Shown: positions 14,887-27,160, counted from the stretch's first letter. The stretch is DNA of 64,000 bases from Ridgeia piscesae (GCA_025642075.2 JAODUO010000427.1:194501-258500), one strand, 5' to 3'. A program made the numbers and translations. Notes: a model not told the origin generated them from the sequence alone.

Positions 14887-15456
14887 TGTGTCGGCGTGTT
14901 CGAGACTCTCGCGTATTCGCTGAAGTTCCTTGATCATGTCACTGATCTGTTGCTGTTTCTGCTGGACTGTGGCGTCCGTCGAACTGATGACAGCCTTTAT
15001 GCTGCCAATGACGTCTCCCTCTCTGTGCTTCTCCCCGTTTTCGTCCTTCTTTGAGTTGAGTCGCTTCAGTACGTGGTTCATTGACTTTCGGTGGTTCGAC
15101 CCTGCGTAGGGCTTCGTCATAATGCTGTTGTTATTGTGTCCGATCATTGAGTGTTTGTGGTGAGATGGTGTCAAGTCCTCGCCGGAGGTCGTGTCAAACA
15201 TCGCGTCACTGTAGTGCTGCCTCTTCGTCGGCGGTTCGTCGCATCTGTCGGTGTCATCGTCGGAATCATCGTCGGCATCACCGCTGACGATTTGAAGGTT
15301 CAGCTCCGATCCGCTGCTGTCAGAATCGTCACATCGGAGATCCGCCGTGTGACAGTCCGTCCGCCCGTTCTCCAGCAAGCAGGCTTCCTCCTCTGTCGTG
15401 ATCAGCATTTCGTCTGCGGCTAGCTTCGTCGGGGTATTCTTTCGCTTTGATGACAT
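14884..15456 (-). CDS. SoxD: SoxD family transcription factor (Sox5/6/13-like), N-terminal coding exon
   Basis: SoxD proteins are nuclear HMG-box DNA-binding factors that dimerise through a leucine zipper and modulate other Sox proteins in neural, skeletal and glial development. This exon encodes 191 residues. It opens MSSKRK, close to the MSSKR/MSSKQ start of vertebrate Sox5/Sox6. It then has a Ser/Asp-rich acidic stretch (about 43-74), a PPTKR basic patch (75-79), a block SMNHVLKRLNSKK (125-137) comparable to the family's SLADVVDTLKQKK, and GSIKA (151-155). Residues 164-185, including QQISDMIKELQRIRESL, match the pattern before the family's leucine zipper (Q-L--MI--L--LREQL). The zipper continuation, Q-box and HMG box are missing because they belong to later exons, beyond the left edge. 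The start at 15456 was chosen because it fits the family; an in-frame upstream ATG at 15594 adds 46 unfamiliar residues. I recognised the family by eye, not by a search. Confidence 0.78.
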
Positions 15457-15482
15457 CTCTCTGCGAACAACAAGAGTCAGTG
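15457..15482 (-). other. Possible splice acceptor just 5' of the SoxD start codon
   Basis: On the minus strand a T-rich run (GACTCTTGTTGTTCGCAG) ends at 15461, four bases before the ATG. This fits an acceptor after an untranslated first exon, as seen in many Sox5/Sox6 transcripts. The alternative is that the exon continues upstream as 5' UTR, which the CpG-rich flank would also allow. Confidence 0.5.
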
Positions 15483-16200
15483 GTGAATGACACGCTTCGT
15501 CGAGCGAGCGGCAGCGATAGCGGCGCCACCGCTTGGCAAAAAGCCTCGTAAACCTGTACGCCCGTGAGACATGGACACACACCAACAACGACACTTAGTA
15601 TTCAAGTAAGACAGGCACTCATGCGATAACGACAACAATAGGCTGGACAAGTAGCCCCACAGAGAGTTATATAATTCGCTGCACATCCTGGCTGACGCTA
15701 ACCCATTGTGACCGGAGCATGCACTTGGTGGCAGTCTGCCAGCCCCTGTCAACCTGACTACACCTATTATTCCGTTACAAAGATTACAATCAGTGCACCG
15801 TCTTACATGCAAACTAGACATCCCCGCCAACAATGCAAGCGCTGAATTTCAGCATGACGAAGCCGTAAGTGTAGCAATGCTTTCATACAGCGTGCGGGCA
15901 TTCAAATGCACCCGTTCCTTTGGTAACAAAATTTCCATTCATCCGCATCGTACAAAAAGCGGAGACTCTTTAGACAGGTGCTGTATAATTCGCCCTCTCT
16001 CTGTCGCCCGCGTCATTGTACCGACATGAGACAGGTCCTGTGATGCTAATACTGCTCGTAGTGAAAAAAGTGAAATGTCAGAAAGACAAGGAGCAGTGGA
16101 AACGTAAAAACGCTGAATGCATAAACCCAACTTATGAAATCTAACCTGGCGGGAAAAAAACAAACGCAACATGCCAGCTTTTCACCTACGAAGCTCTCGT
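15461..16200 (-). promoter_or_regulatory. CpG-rich 5' flank, candidate promoter or 5' UTR
   Basis: CpG density is high immediately 5' of the coding exon (15500-15570 is the densest) and stays raised to about 16030, against a CpG-depleted background. No TATA box is evident. It may be a CpG-type promoter or 5' UTR, or an intronic element if the acceptor at 15461 is used. Several overlapping open frames on both strands here are side effects of the composition. Confidence 0.4.
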
Positions 16201-17224
16201 TTCATACAGATGATGCCGTGCTGAACAAACAGATAGCTAGATTGGAAAGAGTCTTTGGTGAAACATAAGCAGTGAAATAAAAAAGAAACATCACGCAATC
16301 GACCATTATCATGCATGACATTGTAACATTTTTACTTTTGACACTTGCGTCTACGATAAGCCAGCAGTAGTGTAGTTTTCCCAGGCACTGTCTCTTTCAA
16401 AGCAGATTCTAATCTGTTACACAATTCCATATACTTGTCTCATAATTTCAAGCCATATCCATACCTTGAACCTTCTCCTTAACCAGCTTGGAAACAACCA
16501 ACACACCTGGGTCAACTTGCACCAGTCAATGTGAAAATATCCACACAGGATTCCGCCAAACCTTCTTCCCAGAGTTTTCCCACAGTTATCCCTATTGGGT
16601 GTTGACAAATACTGGGGCACCCCACACAACCCTTCAGCTTATATTACAATGGTCATTGAGGCTGTGAAACAATAGGCAATTGTGCCCCACTGCCAGGAAT
16701 GCCAGACCACTCCCATTTGTGGTTAAGCCAGTCTAGTTTTACAGCCCCAAGGCTGGTCAGGTTTCCTCTGGGCACAATGGCTTATTAAGACCTGACTGGG
16801 AGAGGGGCACTGTGACAATAGACAGATGTGACAAACATCAAACAGTTAACTCTCCCTTCTGAGGCCAGACAGACTGAGTTCACCAACAAAGACAATGAAA
16901 ATGTCAAACCCTAAAAGCCTGGTTACAAGAGAGTGTTTTATTAGTGGTGCCAAGCCTGGAGCAGGCTGATCACCCTTGAGCAGTTTAGCTGAGTTGGCAA
17001 TCTACCAGAAGGCCGGGCATTGTGTAGTCAGTGAGAAAACCTCCATTGAACCTCTTCGTATTGTCTACAAATGTAACTGCAGATTTGTAGATGTGACACA
17101 ATTGATAACGATTTAATTAACTGGCTCATTTCCAGCAATCCTTTGTTTGTACCTACAAACACTGCTGCTTCAATATTCTCTCATTCATAACACTATTTAC
17201 TAGTACATGGTCATTAAATATTAA

Positions 17225-17228
<4 letters not shown>
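16201..17228. other. Non-coding stretch 5' of the SoxD exon
   Basis: No supported gene. It is moderately GC-rich but CpG-poor from 16430 to 17060, then AT-rich. I see no repeat or motif cluster. Confidence 0.5.

Positions 17229-17279
<51 letters not shown>
17229..17279. repeat. (AT)n microsatellite
   Basis: An uninterrupted TA dinucleotide run of about 51 bp. Confidence 0.95.
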
Positions 17280-17281
<2 letters not shown>

Positions 17282-18347
17282 AACAAAATGATATCAAGAA
17301 ATTATTAAACTTAATTTTATCTGATTAAAACATAATTAAGTTTAACTTTTTCAGATTAAAAAAAAATAATTTGGACAATTTAAACTGGACCAAGTATGCA
17401 GGAAAGCATTTGTTAGTTATTATAAGTGTCAAACTGTCAATACACTTGATAACACTGTGGTGTTTGAAACACCATAACTGTTTATTTAAATAGCATAGCA
17501 GTGTATCCTTTAATAACAGATGCACAACAATAGTTTTTGTTATGAAAATCATCAAAAATAAAATTAATAAAATTTTATCATTAGATCAAGCAACTTGTGA
17601 ATGAATATCAGGCAGATCCAACTCTGTAATTTAAAGATATATTTTATTAGTTTATCTAAAACTAAGTAAAACTATTTCAACAAATGTCTTAGTAACACTA
17701 GGAAGGTTTTTATTTTAATAAGTTCATATTAGAAGCTAAAAAACAAAATAAAAACAAATCCTGGCGGGGCCTTTAAGCCGACGCAAATTGCACTTTGGGG
17801 AAACAGAAAACATCAGCACCTGGCAACGTCTCACACGCAACCTCCCACATTTTAGAATCTCTTCCATTTGCCACTTGCCCAATTAGCATTTTCCGATCAC
17901 TTAACTGTGCCGCTGACTCCAGGAACAAGGCCTTTGCAATGTAATTACATCTCCGTCACCATTCCCTGTCATATACTGTTATGGTGAATTCAGCTGATCG
18001 GAACATCACAGTAACATTGATCTCACAACTCTTATTGTGGGAATATTGTTTAAATGTGTCAAAACACATGTTTAGACAATGCTGTTTATAGACTTCAAAT
18101 GAAGACCTATGCAGCCATTGCCACGCTAGATAATTGTAGATATGTAATCTGGTATAAATATAGGTAAGTTTAGCAAACACCACACAATGTCCAACTGAAT
18201 GAACCATTATTGGTGCACGTGCCGTGTGTAGTTTGACTCGTCAACCGGCAAGTTACAGGTAAAAATATAGTACAGGAAGCATGAGATTACTCACTTGGAC
18301 ACTGCGTTACACACGCATGCACGCATGTGTACTCATTCACTCACTTG
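17280..18347. other. AT-rich non-coding stretch
   Basis: No supported gene. A short island with some CpGs at 17760-17900 precedes AT-rich sequence. An alternating purine/pyrimidine patch (ACGCATGCACGCATGTG type) lies at about 18310-18328. Confidence 0.5.
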
Positions 18348-18514
18348 TGACTGAATGACTGAATGACTGAATGACTGAATGACTGAATGACTGAATGACT
18401 GAATGACTGAATGACTGAATGACTGAATGACTGAATGACTGAATGACTGAATGACTGAATGACTGAATGACTGAATGACTGAATGACTGAATGACTGAAT
18501 GACTGAATGACTGA
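18348..18514. repeat. Perfect 8-bp tandem array (TGACTGAA)n
   Basis: About 21 copies of an 8-bp unit run without a single mismatch. Because 8 and 3 share no factor, every frame reads as an 8-residue repeat, which explains the repetitive open frames on the minus strand. Perfect identity implies recent expansion or strong homogenisation. Confidence 0.95.
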
Positions 18515-19439
18515 TGTACTACCTGATTCATCCAGAACTACAAGCATACATATGACACGTGACATCCCTAGTCTGCCCTCATACAACAATTGGCAGACAG
18601 CCTCCACTATATGGGCTGAGTCTGGCTGCGGCACCAACAGAGTTGGTGATGACAATAAGAGTCTGGGCAACTGGCACATGGCAACTGATACAACATGGAC
18701 ACATCCATCACAAGAACCCACGGCCATCTATCACGGCCCGGTGTGGTACAAACACACTCCAACGTACAACTACAGTTGCCTGCGTACCTCTCCATTGATT
18801 TACACCTAGGCACATACGCAGCTCGGCGGAATAAAACACATCAAAGGGGCCGGAACACTGTGGGAATCTTGGCAGTGTGGGGGGGTGTAGGGTACAACAC
18901 AAACGGAAAAGTCCACACCACACACAATCTCTGTGGAACTGAATGAACTGCGAATGTACCACGTAACTTTCACCGCACTCTCTTGCAACCTATAATCAGT
19001 TGTGTGTATAGCATGGAGGTGCAGGGTTCTGCAGACTGAACCTTGTGGAAACACACAAAATGCCAGATCTGTACCGGTCTGGACGATGGAAGGTACGCCA
19101 AACCACAGCCACGTTTATACACTGCATACATGCAGACTGACCCTTTATTAACATTCCAACTTTTTTATCGTAAAATATTTATTCACACCGGTAAAATGCA
19201 CACACTCAGGATTAGCATTTATTTCAAACTGAAAAAGCTTAAAATGCTGTTATAGTGTAAATAATATATTAAGCGCTATCAATTTATGACGGTGTTATAT
19301 AATTTTCTGAGATGGTTTTATGATATTGTGTTCACGATACAAAATTATAACAATAGGGAAAACTATTGAACATTTTTACAATATTTAACAACTGGCCGCA
19401 AAAATTGAATAATTATTTAAGGCAATTATATTCTGTTAA
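18515..19439. other. Non-coding stretch
   Basis: No supported gene. Seven or so overlapping open frames between 18500 and 19060 on both strands have no recognisable domains; some extend from the 8-bp array. The rest is AT-rich. Confidence 0.45.
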
Positions 19440-20060
19440 TGCGCAGTGTTTTACATGCACGAGTGTCAGTTAAAATCCGCACACGTTTTTCCAATCCCAA
19501 TTTATTATTTATGCTATCACCACAGCAAAACCGCATTTAGCATGACAAAATGAAAGTCAGACAATCTGGGTGAAAATGGGACACACTGATTCGTCATCGA
19601 ATGTGTCAGATTGAGGTAGAGTGCTATTAATTCGCTGCCCAGCTCGCCGCGGACACTGGTATTGGCATGTCAATCCAACATTTGTTCGCGCCGAACGAAG
19701 ATGTTAAAATCTCATGCGATATTCATACAATCGTGCATTCGATTTCCATTACTGCATTAAAATCAAGCCCATTATCGGCGTCGGGCCAGGCACTGACGTC
19801 AGCCGCCTTATTGCAGCGTGCAAGTGATGGGACGAGATTGTTTTTCATCAGTTCGAGGGCATTGTGCGCTGTTGACGTGATAACAATGCGGTGCGGTCGA
19901 TATTACAGATGAGATGGCGCGATTACAATGGCTTCATGCCGCGTTCACACTCTGTTCTCGAGAGCTGCCTCTTCTCAACACCTCCGCCGTGTCGGGCCAG
20001 GCTGAGCACGGGCCGGGCCAATCACGTGTGCTGATCACGCCTTAGCACACACAGTATAGC
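19440..20060. promoter_or_regulatory. CpG-rich island with CRE and paired Sox-type motifs
   Basis: A distinct CpG-rich block. It contains a perfect cAMP-response palindrome TGACGTCA (19794-19801), an inverted Sox-type pair GCATTGT (19859-19865) and ACAATGC (19883-19889), a further ACAATGG (19925-19931), and a CACGTG E-box near 20023. GTCGGGCCAGG occurs twice. An 81-codon open frame overlaps it but resembles no family. It is best read as an enhancer or alternative promoter of the SoxD locus; this is inference from motif content and position. Confidence 0.45.
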
Positions 20061-23000
20061 ACGCAGCGTCGTAGGATGGTGCTGACACCTTGCTGCGTGG
20101 AGGAATGCATGCGACTCACCATTGCCAGGAGAGAAAACACAAGTCCCAGCATCAACAGTGAAAGTCAAAGATCAATTATTCAGATGGCGGTGGTTCAGAA
20201 CTTACATTATGATTAGGTTAGGAATAGAAACAACACCATTTGTCATGTGAAGCAGAGTGTGTGCGGGGAGGTGAACATTACATAATCCAGCCTCATATTG
20301 ACAGATATATTTACAGTTGTAGCATTTACACATTCATTCAGCATTTACTGAACATGAACATAATCTGTCCAATCATTAGTAATTGCTAATTTTCATTAAT
20401 GTATTTAATAAGTTATCATTACAGAAGGACAGTTTTGATGCAAGGCTGCAATCACAACATACCCACTAATTTTAACATTCAAACTAACTTGCTTACTACC
20501 GATCTTTCTTCATGCAGCAATTAATCTGTTGTATTATCTTTATTTATTTTGTCTTACATTTATATTTTTCTTATTTGCAGTATTTATTTCAACCTTTTAT
20601 GTAGCGTTTCAATCTTGGTGCACAACACTGTTATTATCTACATAACATAAATATTACAACATTATCACAAAACAGAATGTACATTTCAGTGCAACAATAC
20701 TCTCATGGCATCCAGATGGTGTGTCTCACTGCATGCGCCTGACAAGACAACAGACCAACCCATCTGTAGTTGACTCACAGACAACAAGACTGCACTAAGT
20801 GGCCAGGTAATGATGTTTACATCGGTAATTAACAACAGCTCCCAACTTTATCATTTCTTCCCACTCCCTGCCCCCTTCCCCAGTGCAATTATGGGGCACA
20901 CAAAGGGAGAGAGGCGTCCTGCTGGCACCAGGCGTCTTGGAACAAAACAGCAGGACATTGGTATCAAAGGAGACTGTTGTGCCAGACATTCCTGCTTGGC
21001 CCATTAGAAGCTGCACCAGCCACCAAATGGTCCACACAGCTGCGTGGCCCAGTGCAGGAATATTAAATCTCACAATTAAAACACAGAGTAGCCATAAACA
21101 ATGGTGATACCAGGCCCGCTGCGTCAAGACAATTATCTTGGCGGCTGCGGTAATTGCCACAGATCTGAGGCAGCTGACCATGTGCTATGGCTCTGTGATG
21201 TTTTCTCTGATGTGTTCTAGCAATACCACAACCATTGCACCGATCTGGCGGAATGTTTATGGAGAAATAATGAACCCCTTTGATGAAGGAAGACACCCTA
21301 TTTGTGCTCCCAGTTTCCAAACAACACTCACATTGGGGGATCCCAGGAAGAAACAAATTACATTATATTAATGTCCAAATCCTTCTGTGGTCTGCGTATC
21401 ATATTTCCGTATTAACTTTCCGATATTCAAACAGATGCGCGCAGAGGAATTGTCTGCTGTAACAAATCCGAATGCAGTCATCAAATTGTCACGGCAATTT
21501 GTTACGTGCCAGACAGCAACAGCCCTGTGCGAATCGCGCCCTGTGATTCATCCCGCCAAAGTGTAAAACTCCATAAAGTCGACATGAAGACTTAATGGTT
21601 TTTGTCTGGCTGCAAGTAAGTGAAAGCCAGGCAGTTACCCCACAATCTACTGGCTATCTCCATCTTACCATAAACTCTGCCACTCTGCAGATGTCAAACG
21701 CCTGTCAGTGAACACCCGAAACAATATCGGCATTGTCGGCTGGGTCCTTTCCCAAGCTTGTACAGGAAGTCTCCCTCCCAGCAATGAGCACTCCGGTTAC
21801 TGTTGAAAGAGCACTTCTGGAAAGTAAGCCAGCCAGTTTGTGGTTGTTGATTTAGCATCCACCAACCTGAAGACACATGGTCTTTGTTCCCTGTTGCCTG
21901 GCTGTCTGTCCAACTGACAAAGCAACACTGATTGGCCACATACACAGCTCCTACAGTCACTACAGAGAGGACACTCAAACTGGCTTAAACAAAAGCACCT
22001 CATTAACAGAAAGTGCACAAATCTGATGCCGATTTCACTGACAATTGCAGCGAGTCGTAGCGTGACTCACTGTTTAACTGGCCCGCTGTTAAGGACGGGA
22101 AATTAATATCAGTTACAGCAGCAAATGGAGCAGCAACCGAGATTGTCATCAGAGCTGTGACAGCCAGTCTTGACAGAATCTTGCAAAATGTATCACAATA
22201 CGTGTCACCTCTCCCTGGTGTCGACAGCCGTGGACCCAGAAACCATTAATCAGAGCAACACATCACACTGGCAAGATACAATCTCTCTCGGGGTGTGTAT
22301 CCAGCAGTGAAAAAATAACAGACAAACCTTTGAAACAGTAGCCTAGTCCGGCTAACGAAAACAATTCAGCAGTATCGGGTTATGGCAGGATGACTTTTTA
22401 CTCTGGTGTTCCACCACGGATCTGGGATTACCAGGTGGCAAAAATCAATCAATTAAGCACATTACTTGTGTAATTTAATTATCTGTTATTGATAGGAGAA
22501 CAGGGATAGAGGCAAAAGAGCAGATGAAACAGCAAACAACGACTGTCCCGGCCACAGTGCGGTGCCAAGCTCTAGATCTCCTTACACGGGATAAAAGGCA
22601 TCTGCAGTGATACAGGAAGTGTCAGTCACAGAGAATTAAGACTGTGGACAGGCAAGGCCTTCAAGTGTGTAAGACAATATGAAATGCAAGCAGATGGTGT
22701 AAAAAGAAGAGTTCTGCTTAGTTGGCCACAAACACTGCTCACGTCATTGTCTTCTCTATGAGATAGCGTTTGTCTTATGATGGTCTCCAGTGCTCGGCGG
22801 TTAGTGTCCCGTTTCAGTGGAACACAGAAATAATATGCCATCTAAAAATAAAATCTAACAATAAATGATGACACTACAGATATGTGCATTTCTTCATCTT
22901 GTGATTGGCGTTTCGGAATAAATGAATATAAATAAAATTCAGGAATTCACAAGATGCTATCAACCATGTTATATTTGACGAGAGAAAATGCCCTTGAATT

Positions 23001-24159
23001 CTTTCATCACTGAAGGTCTTAGTATAACTTATAGTTACTAACTATTAAAGGAATATAATTCATCACCATTACACAGAACATCATGTTAAAAAATCATGAA
23101 AAAATAAGCATATAAAACAAATGATAAAATGACAAGTTTACATGCTTCAAAATATCTGTCAAAGTAACAGTGGTAAGAAGGCTTGAGAGCAGACATCAAC
23201 TTTCTTCCTCTCGACTTTATTCATGGTGAATTGGCAAAACACGAAAGGAAAATTCCTAACTACCTAATCAATTATTCTACCAGAAAATAAACTGTTATAG
23301 TTACATCACCTTGCAGTGCCGGGAGCTGATGATGACTAAGTCTAAACATATAATGTAACCATTAACAACAGCCAAGCCCAGTCATTTCCGCTGACCATCC
23401 TGTAAGCATTAGACTTGATCAACAATCAGCTGACTAAAATAAACCCTATGAATAACAGTAACCACCTCGATAAGATATACTGCTCTCGTAGTCACAGCGT
23501 CTGTGTTACATTGCTCTTGCATTATATCTGTACACCACATGGAGGAAGTATTCAATTTAGTTTACTTTATTCCTTACATAATTATTTATTACCAACTGTT
23601 GTGTTATGTTAACAGTTATATTTATTATTTCTTGACACCTTGCTAAGATAACATGTTGTTATGAAAACAATGACAGGAGTATTTTATCACACCTATGAAA
23701 GTTAAAAAGACCTAAGGGACTCAATATGACATTATGAATGAATACTGTGGGTTAGATGTAAGAAACAAATACATCTGGAAGAGTATTTATATAAATGAAT
23801 GGAATAAATGAGCTGCTGATTGATTCTGTACCTGCCTATGGATTGGATATGCTTAAATGCAAAATCTCAGAACGGCTGGCTACATACACACTGATACACA
23901 AATGTTAGACTCAATAAAAATAAGACTTTCTTGCTCACTTGCAGTGAGGCAATTCTCCTGTGGACTGCAATCTGGTTAAAAATCTAAAAAATAACCGGTT
24001 AAAAGCTATCACCATGACAACCTACCATCTGCAGGGCTGACCGTCCAAACAACTAATACTGACCCGATGTCAAAGATGAACCAGGAGCAACATGGGGAAC
24101 ACACAAACAATGGCCATCTCTATTCCAAGTTGTCTTGTGGAATGACTGAAGTCTATCTC
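20061..24159. other. Long non-coding stretch
   Basis: No supported gene. 20300-20800 is AT-rich. 20800-21100 is mid-GC with a 128-codon minus-strand open frame lacking any recognisable motif. 21380-21640 has somewhat more CpGs and could be a weak regulatory island. 22860-23900 is AT-rich. No tandem repeat longer than a few units was seen. Confidence 0.45.
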
Positions 24160-24420
24160 TCGCCTAAATATAGGCGGATATCAATGCAGTGCACACAGAT
24201 GTAATCTAATTTCGTCGCTCGCATCCCATTGTTAAAACGACGGACACATTTACATAACAAAGTCCATTGACAATGGCTGGAGCGGTCGCCCAGCGTGTTT
24301 ACCGAAAGCTGTTTGCAAGCGGCCGGCCGAACTATGACCTTGAAATAAATCACATTTCGGATGCAATTTCGGATAAATATAATTACGTCAAGTCTAATAT
24401 TAAAGCGCACCTATCAGTTG
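24160..24420. promoter_or_regulatory. CpG-rich island with a cluster of Sox-type motifs
   Basis: Within 51 bp there are CCATTGTT (24226-24233, the reverse of AACAATGG), AACAAAG (24256-24262) and the 13-bp palindrome CCATTGACAATGG (24264-24276). GGCCGGCC and several ATTACGTCA/TTTCGGAT motifs follow. The block is CpG-rich against an AT-rich background. It is a strong candidate for a Sox-responsive enhancer in a Sox gene. Function is inferred. Confidence 0.5.
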
Positions 24421-24501
24421 ATGTATAACGATTCTAATTGTAATACACAAATACAATTAAAGCAAACTTCCAGTTTCTTACTGAACATTCCTGTTAGTAT
24501 A

Positions 24502-24505
<4 letters not shown>

Positions 24506-24555
<50 letters not shown>

Positions 24556-24635
24556 TATACATATAATAAAATATGTATATATATATATATATATATACAT
24601 AAATAAAATATGTATTTATATACATTTTGCAATAT

Positions 24636-24691
<56 letters not shown>
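24506..24691. repeat. Compound AT microsatellite
   Basis: Three TA/AT runs (24506-24549, about 24575-24597 and 24646-24691) are separated by short AT-rich linkers containing ATAAAATATGTAT twice. The tyrosine/isoleucine-repeat open frames here are artefacts. Confidence 0.95.
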
Positions 24692-24694
<3 letters not shown>

Positions 24695-25439
24695 ATACAA
24701 ATTTGCTTTATCTGCACATGTATCAATAAACATATTACTGCATCAAATTAGTAACTTTGTACAAAACATAAAAATTATATATTTCACTAGTGAGACAGAT
24801 TTCACTATACAAATAGTTAAACAAGTGGGAAGATCCTGTGCCTCAAACTACATGTGGAGTTTCCCCTGTAATAAACCAGCCAGTCTGACAACAGAGACAG
24901 AGGTGGGTCCATCTATCACCCCCCTCCCCACACTATCCCTGTCTCCACTCTCAATAACAAGACATACAACACTAGCACATGACTGTTCCTGGCTCCGGTT
25001 CCTGGTTTTCCTGGCAGTTGTTATGGCTATCCCCCCCCCACAAACAGTGCCACCGTTAAAAGCCATCGGAGACATTCCCTGTTTTACAATCCGCCATCGA
25101 TCACTCACTCAGCCGCGAGAAACTGTTTTATTTTACCTGTTAGTCACCGCTACATTTGTACCTGACAAAACTTTCTGGGGGTTGTCCGCCTCTGAGTGGG
25201 CGGCTGGGTAGCGGGAGGCTGTGGTTAGGAGTAGCGGGGGAGAAGGTAGCGGAGCGGGGGAGACTTGTAAGCAGCTGCCATAACCAATAGTTGGCGGTCG
25301 CCCGGGTGCAGTACACCTGGCCACCCCAACGTGCACCCTGTCACACACGTAACCTACCTGGCCAGAACCTTGCCCTCTAATTGCTTGTTGCCATGTACTG
25401 GGGCAGACTTATGTAATGCTGTGAATGTGTTAGTTAACT
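24692..25439. other. Non-coding stretch with a GC-rich patch
   Basis: No supported gene. 24880-25360 is GC-rich with C-runs (near 25031) and G-runs (near 25228-25260). Open frames occur on both strands but show no protein family signature. Confidence 0.45.
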
Positions 25440-25517
25440 AATAAATTAATAATTACATTTTATATAATAATTTTTTATATCCGTGTAGTTTTTATGCATT
25501 TGTATTTATTAAATAAT

Positions 25518-25555
<38 letters not shown>

Positions 25556-25960
25556 TATTTATAACATATTTATTTTATTATAAATTATATAACAGTAGTT
25601 TTTATACATTTGATTATTTTGTAGTTTTTATAGATATGTTTATTAAATTATTATACATATATGTTTTTATAATTATTATACATACTATAATATTATAGTA
25701 CTATGTATTGTATAGTATAAATATTATATTATGTACGTTACATTGCCTTCATGTATATTTAAAAATTATATAATTACACATTACAGTGATTGTATCTTTG
25801 CAGTCAATCTTACTCTACATGTGTGTAACGTTTGTATGATACACATTTAATATCACACTTACTGATTATATTTACATATTTATTTTATAATCATTTGAGC
25901 ATGTATGCAAACATATAATAATTACACATACATTATATGTGAATAAAACCATACATCCCA
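25440..25960. repeat. AT-rich block with (CA)n(TA)n microsatellite
   Basis: A CA run (25518-25540) passes directly into a TA run (25541-25555). The following 400 bp is almost pure A/T with short ATTATA/TTTTTATA motifs recurring irregularly. Confidence 0.8.
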
Positions 25961-26559
25961 CACCATTTCTGCATTACTGGTAACACAAGAACACCATCTA
26001 TCTTCTAATCTGTCATAGCTGCTACGTGCTACTAAGAGTTCCTAGAAATCACACCTGACAGATACAACTCTCCTTCCCCGAAGCCACACCTGACAAATCC
26101 AAGTCTTCCTGGCCGCTCCACAACACTCAGCAGCAGACACCTGACTTAAGCGTGTGAGATCCATCGGTACGGAGGCTGCATAGAACTCCAGATGCACACA
26201 GCAACGGCGGAGAAAACTTTGCTGTGAGTTATTGTCAGGACACATCTGTTGGGTGCATGTGTGGAAGTCTTCAATAAAATGAAATCAGACACTGACTGGG
26301 AACTTGCAGGCATGAACAATGTATCCGGCCAGACCCTTCTGTCTCCCCTCCATAAAGGATCACTTCCCATCAGCCCACAACCCAGCCCTGACACGAACAG
26401 CTGGGGGCCTGTCAACTCTCCACAGGGGAAACTAATAAAAACTAGGCAGAAAGTAGAGATTTCTGGTAATAAAAATTACTTTTTTGCTTGTTCGAATGGC
26501 AGTGGTATGAACGTGCATAATTGTTAAATTAAACTATTATACCTTTTGTCATATTTAGT
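25961..26559. other. Non-coding stretch
   Basis: No supported gene. Moderate GC with open frames on both strands at 26040-26530 and no recognisable product. Confidence 0.45.
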
Positions 26560-27160
26560 TTCTCTTTAATGTTGTTCTAACTGAAAATTATCTGCCTGTT
26601 AATGCGCAGAATTCACATGTAATGATATTTAATAAAAAAATTGAGTAAAAAGCTGACAAATGCACCTTTAAAACATCACCGCATCCACACTTGTCGTGTA
26701 AATCTCGTGTTTATCTTTAATTACAGAGAGGTGTCAGTGCCATCACATCCTCCGAGATGCAATCAATTCAATTTCAATCTTGCATTATCCCCTCGTTTGT
26801 CACCCGACGATTAGCAAATGACAGCCAGCAATTCGGGAAACAACGACGCCGACGTCAAGGTGATGTCGTGGCCGGGATTGACACCGAAAGGCGGTCAACT
26901 GGCAGCATATGTGCCTCGTCAGCGCGTGTTCTTTGTGGCCACTGCACATGGGAACAAACGCACAAACATTCCTCCCGCACAAATAACTGTTTCACAATAT
27001 TTCGCCTCACCAGCAACATCTGTCGACTTGTTGAAACATACCCATAATTAACGCGATACGTTCTCCGACTGTTGCACCGCAAACAGTTCACTGAGTTTAA
27101 TTTACCGAGAGATGATGCACTAGCCGCTAAAGGTTACACAAGGACTTCCCAGTGATACAA
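26560..27160. promoter_or_regulatory. Candidate conserved non-coding island
   Basis: CpG-rich from about 26740 to 27090, including CCGACGTCAAGG, flanked by AT-rich motifs. All reading frames are fairly open. A 77-codon plus-strand frame (26818-27051) reads more protein-like than most but has no domain I recognise and no clear splice context. A regulatory element is the more likely reading; a short exon of an unknown transcript is possible. Confidence 0.35.

Noticed and set aside
18337..18727. SHSVIQSF repeat protein
   Set aside because: Produced by translating the perfect 8-bp array; any frame gives an 8-residue repeat.
26818..27051. 77-codon plus-strand frame that looks fairly protein-like
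   Set aside because: Overlaps other equally open frames in a CpG-rich island and matches no family I recognise; the openness follows from composition.
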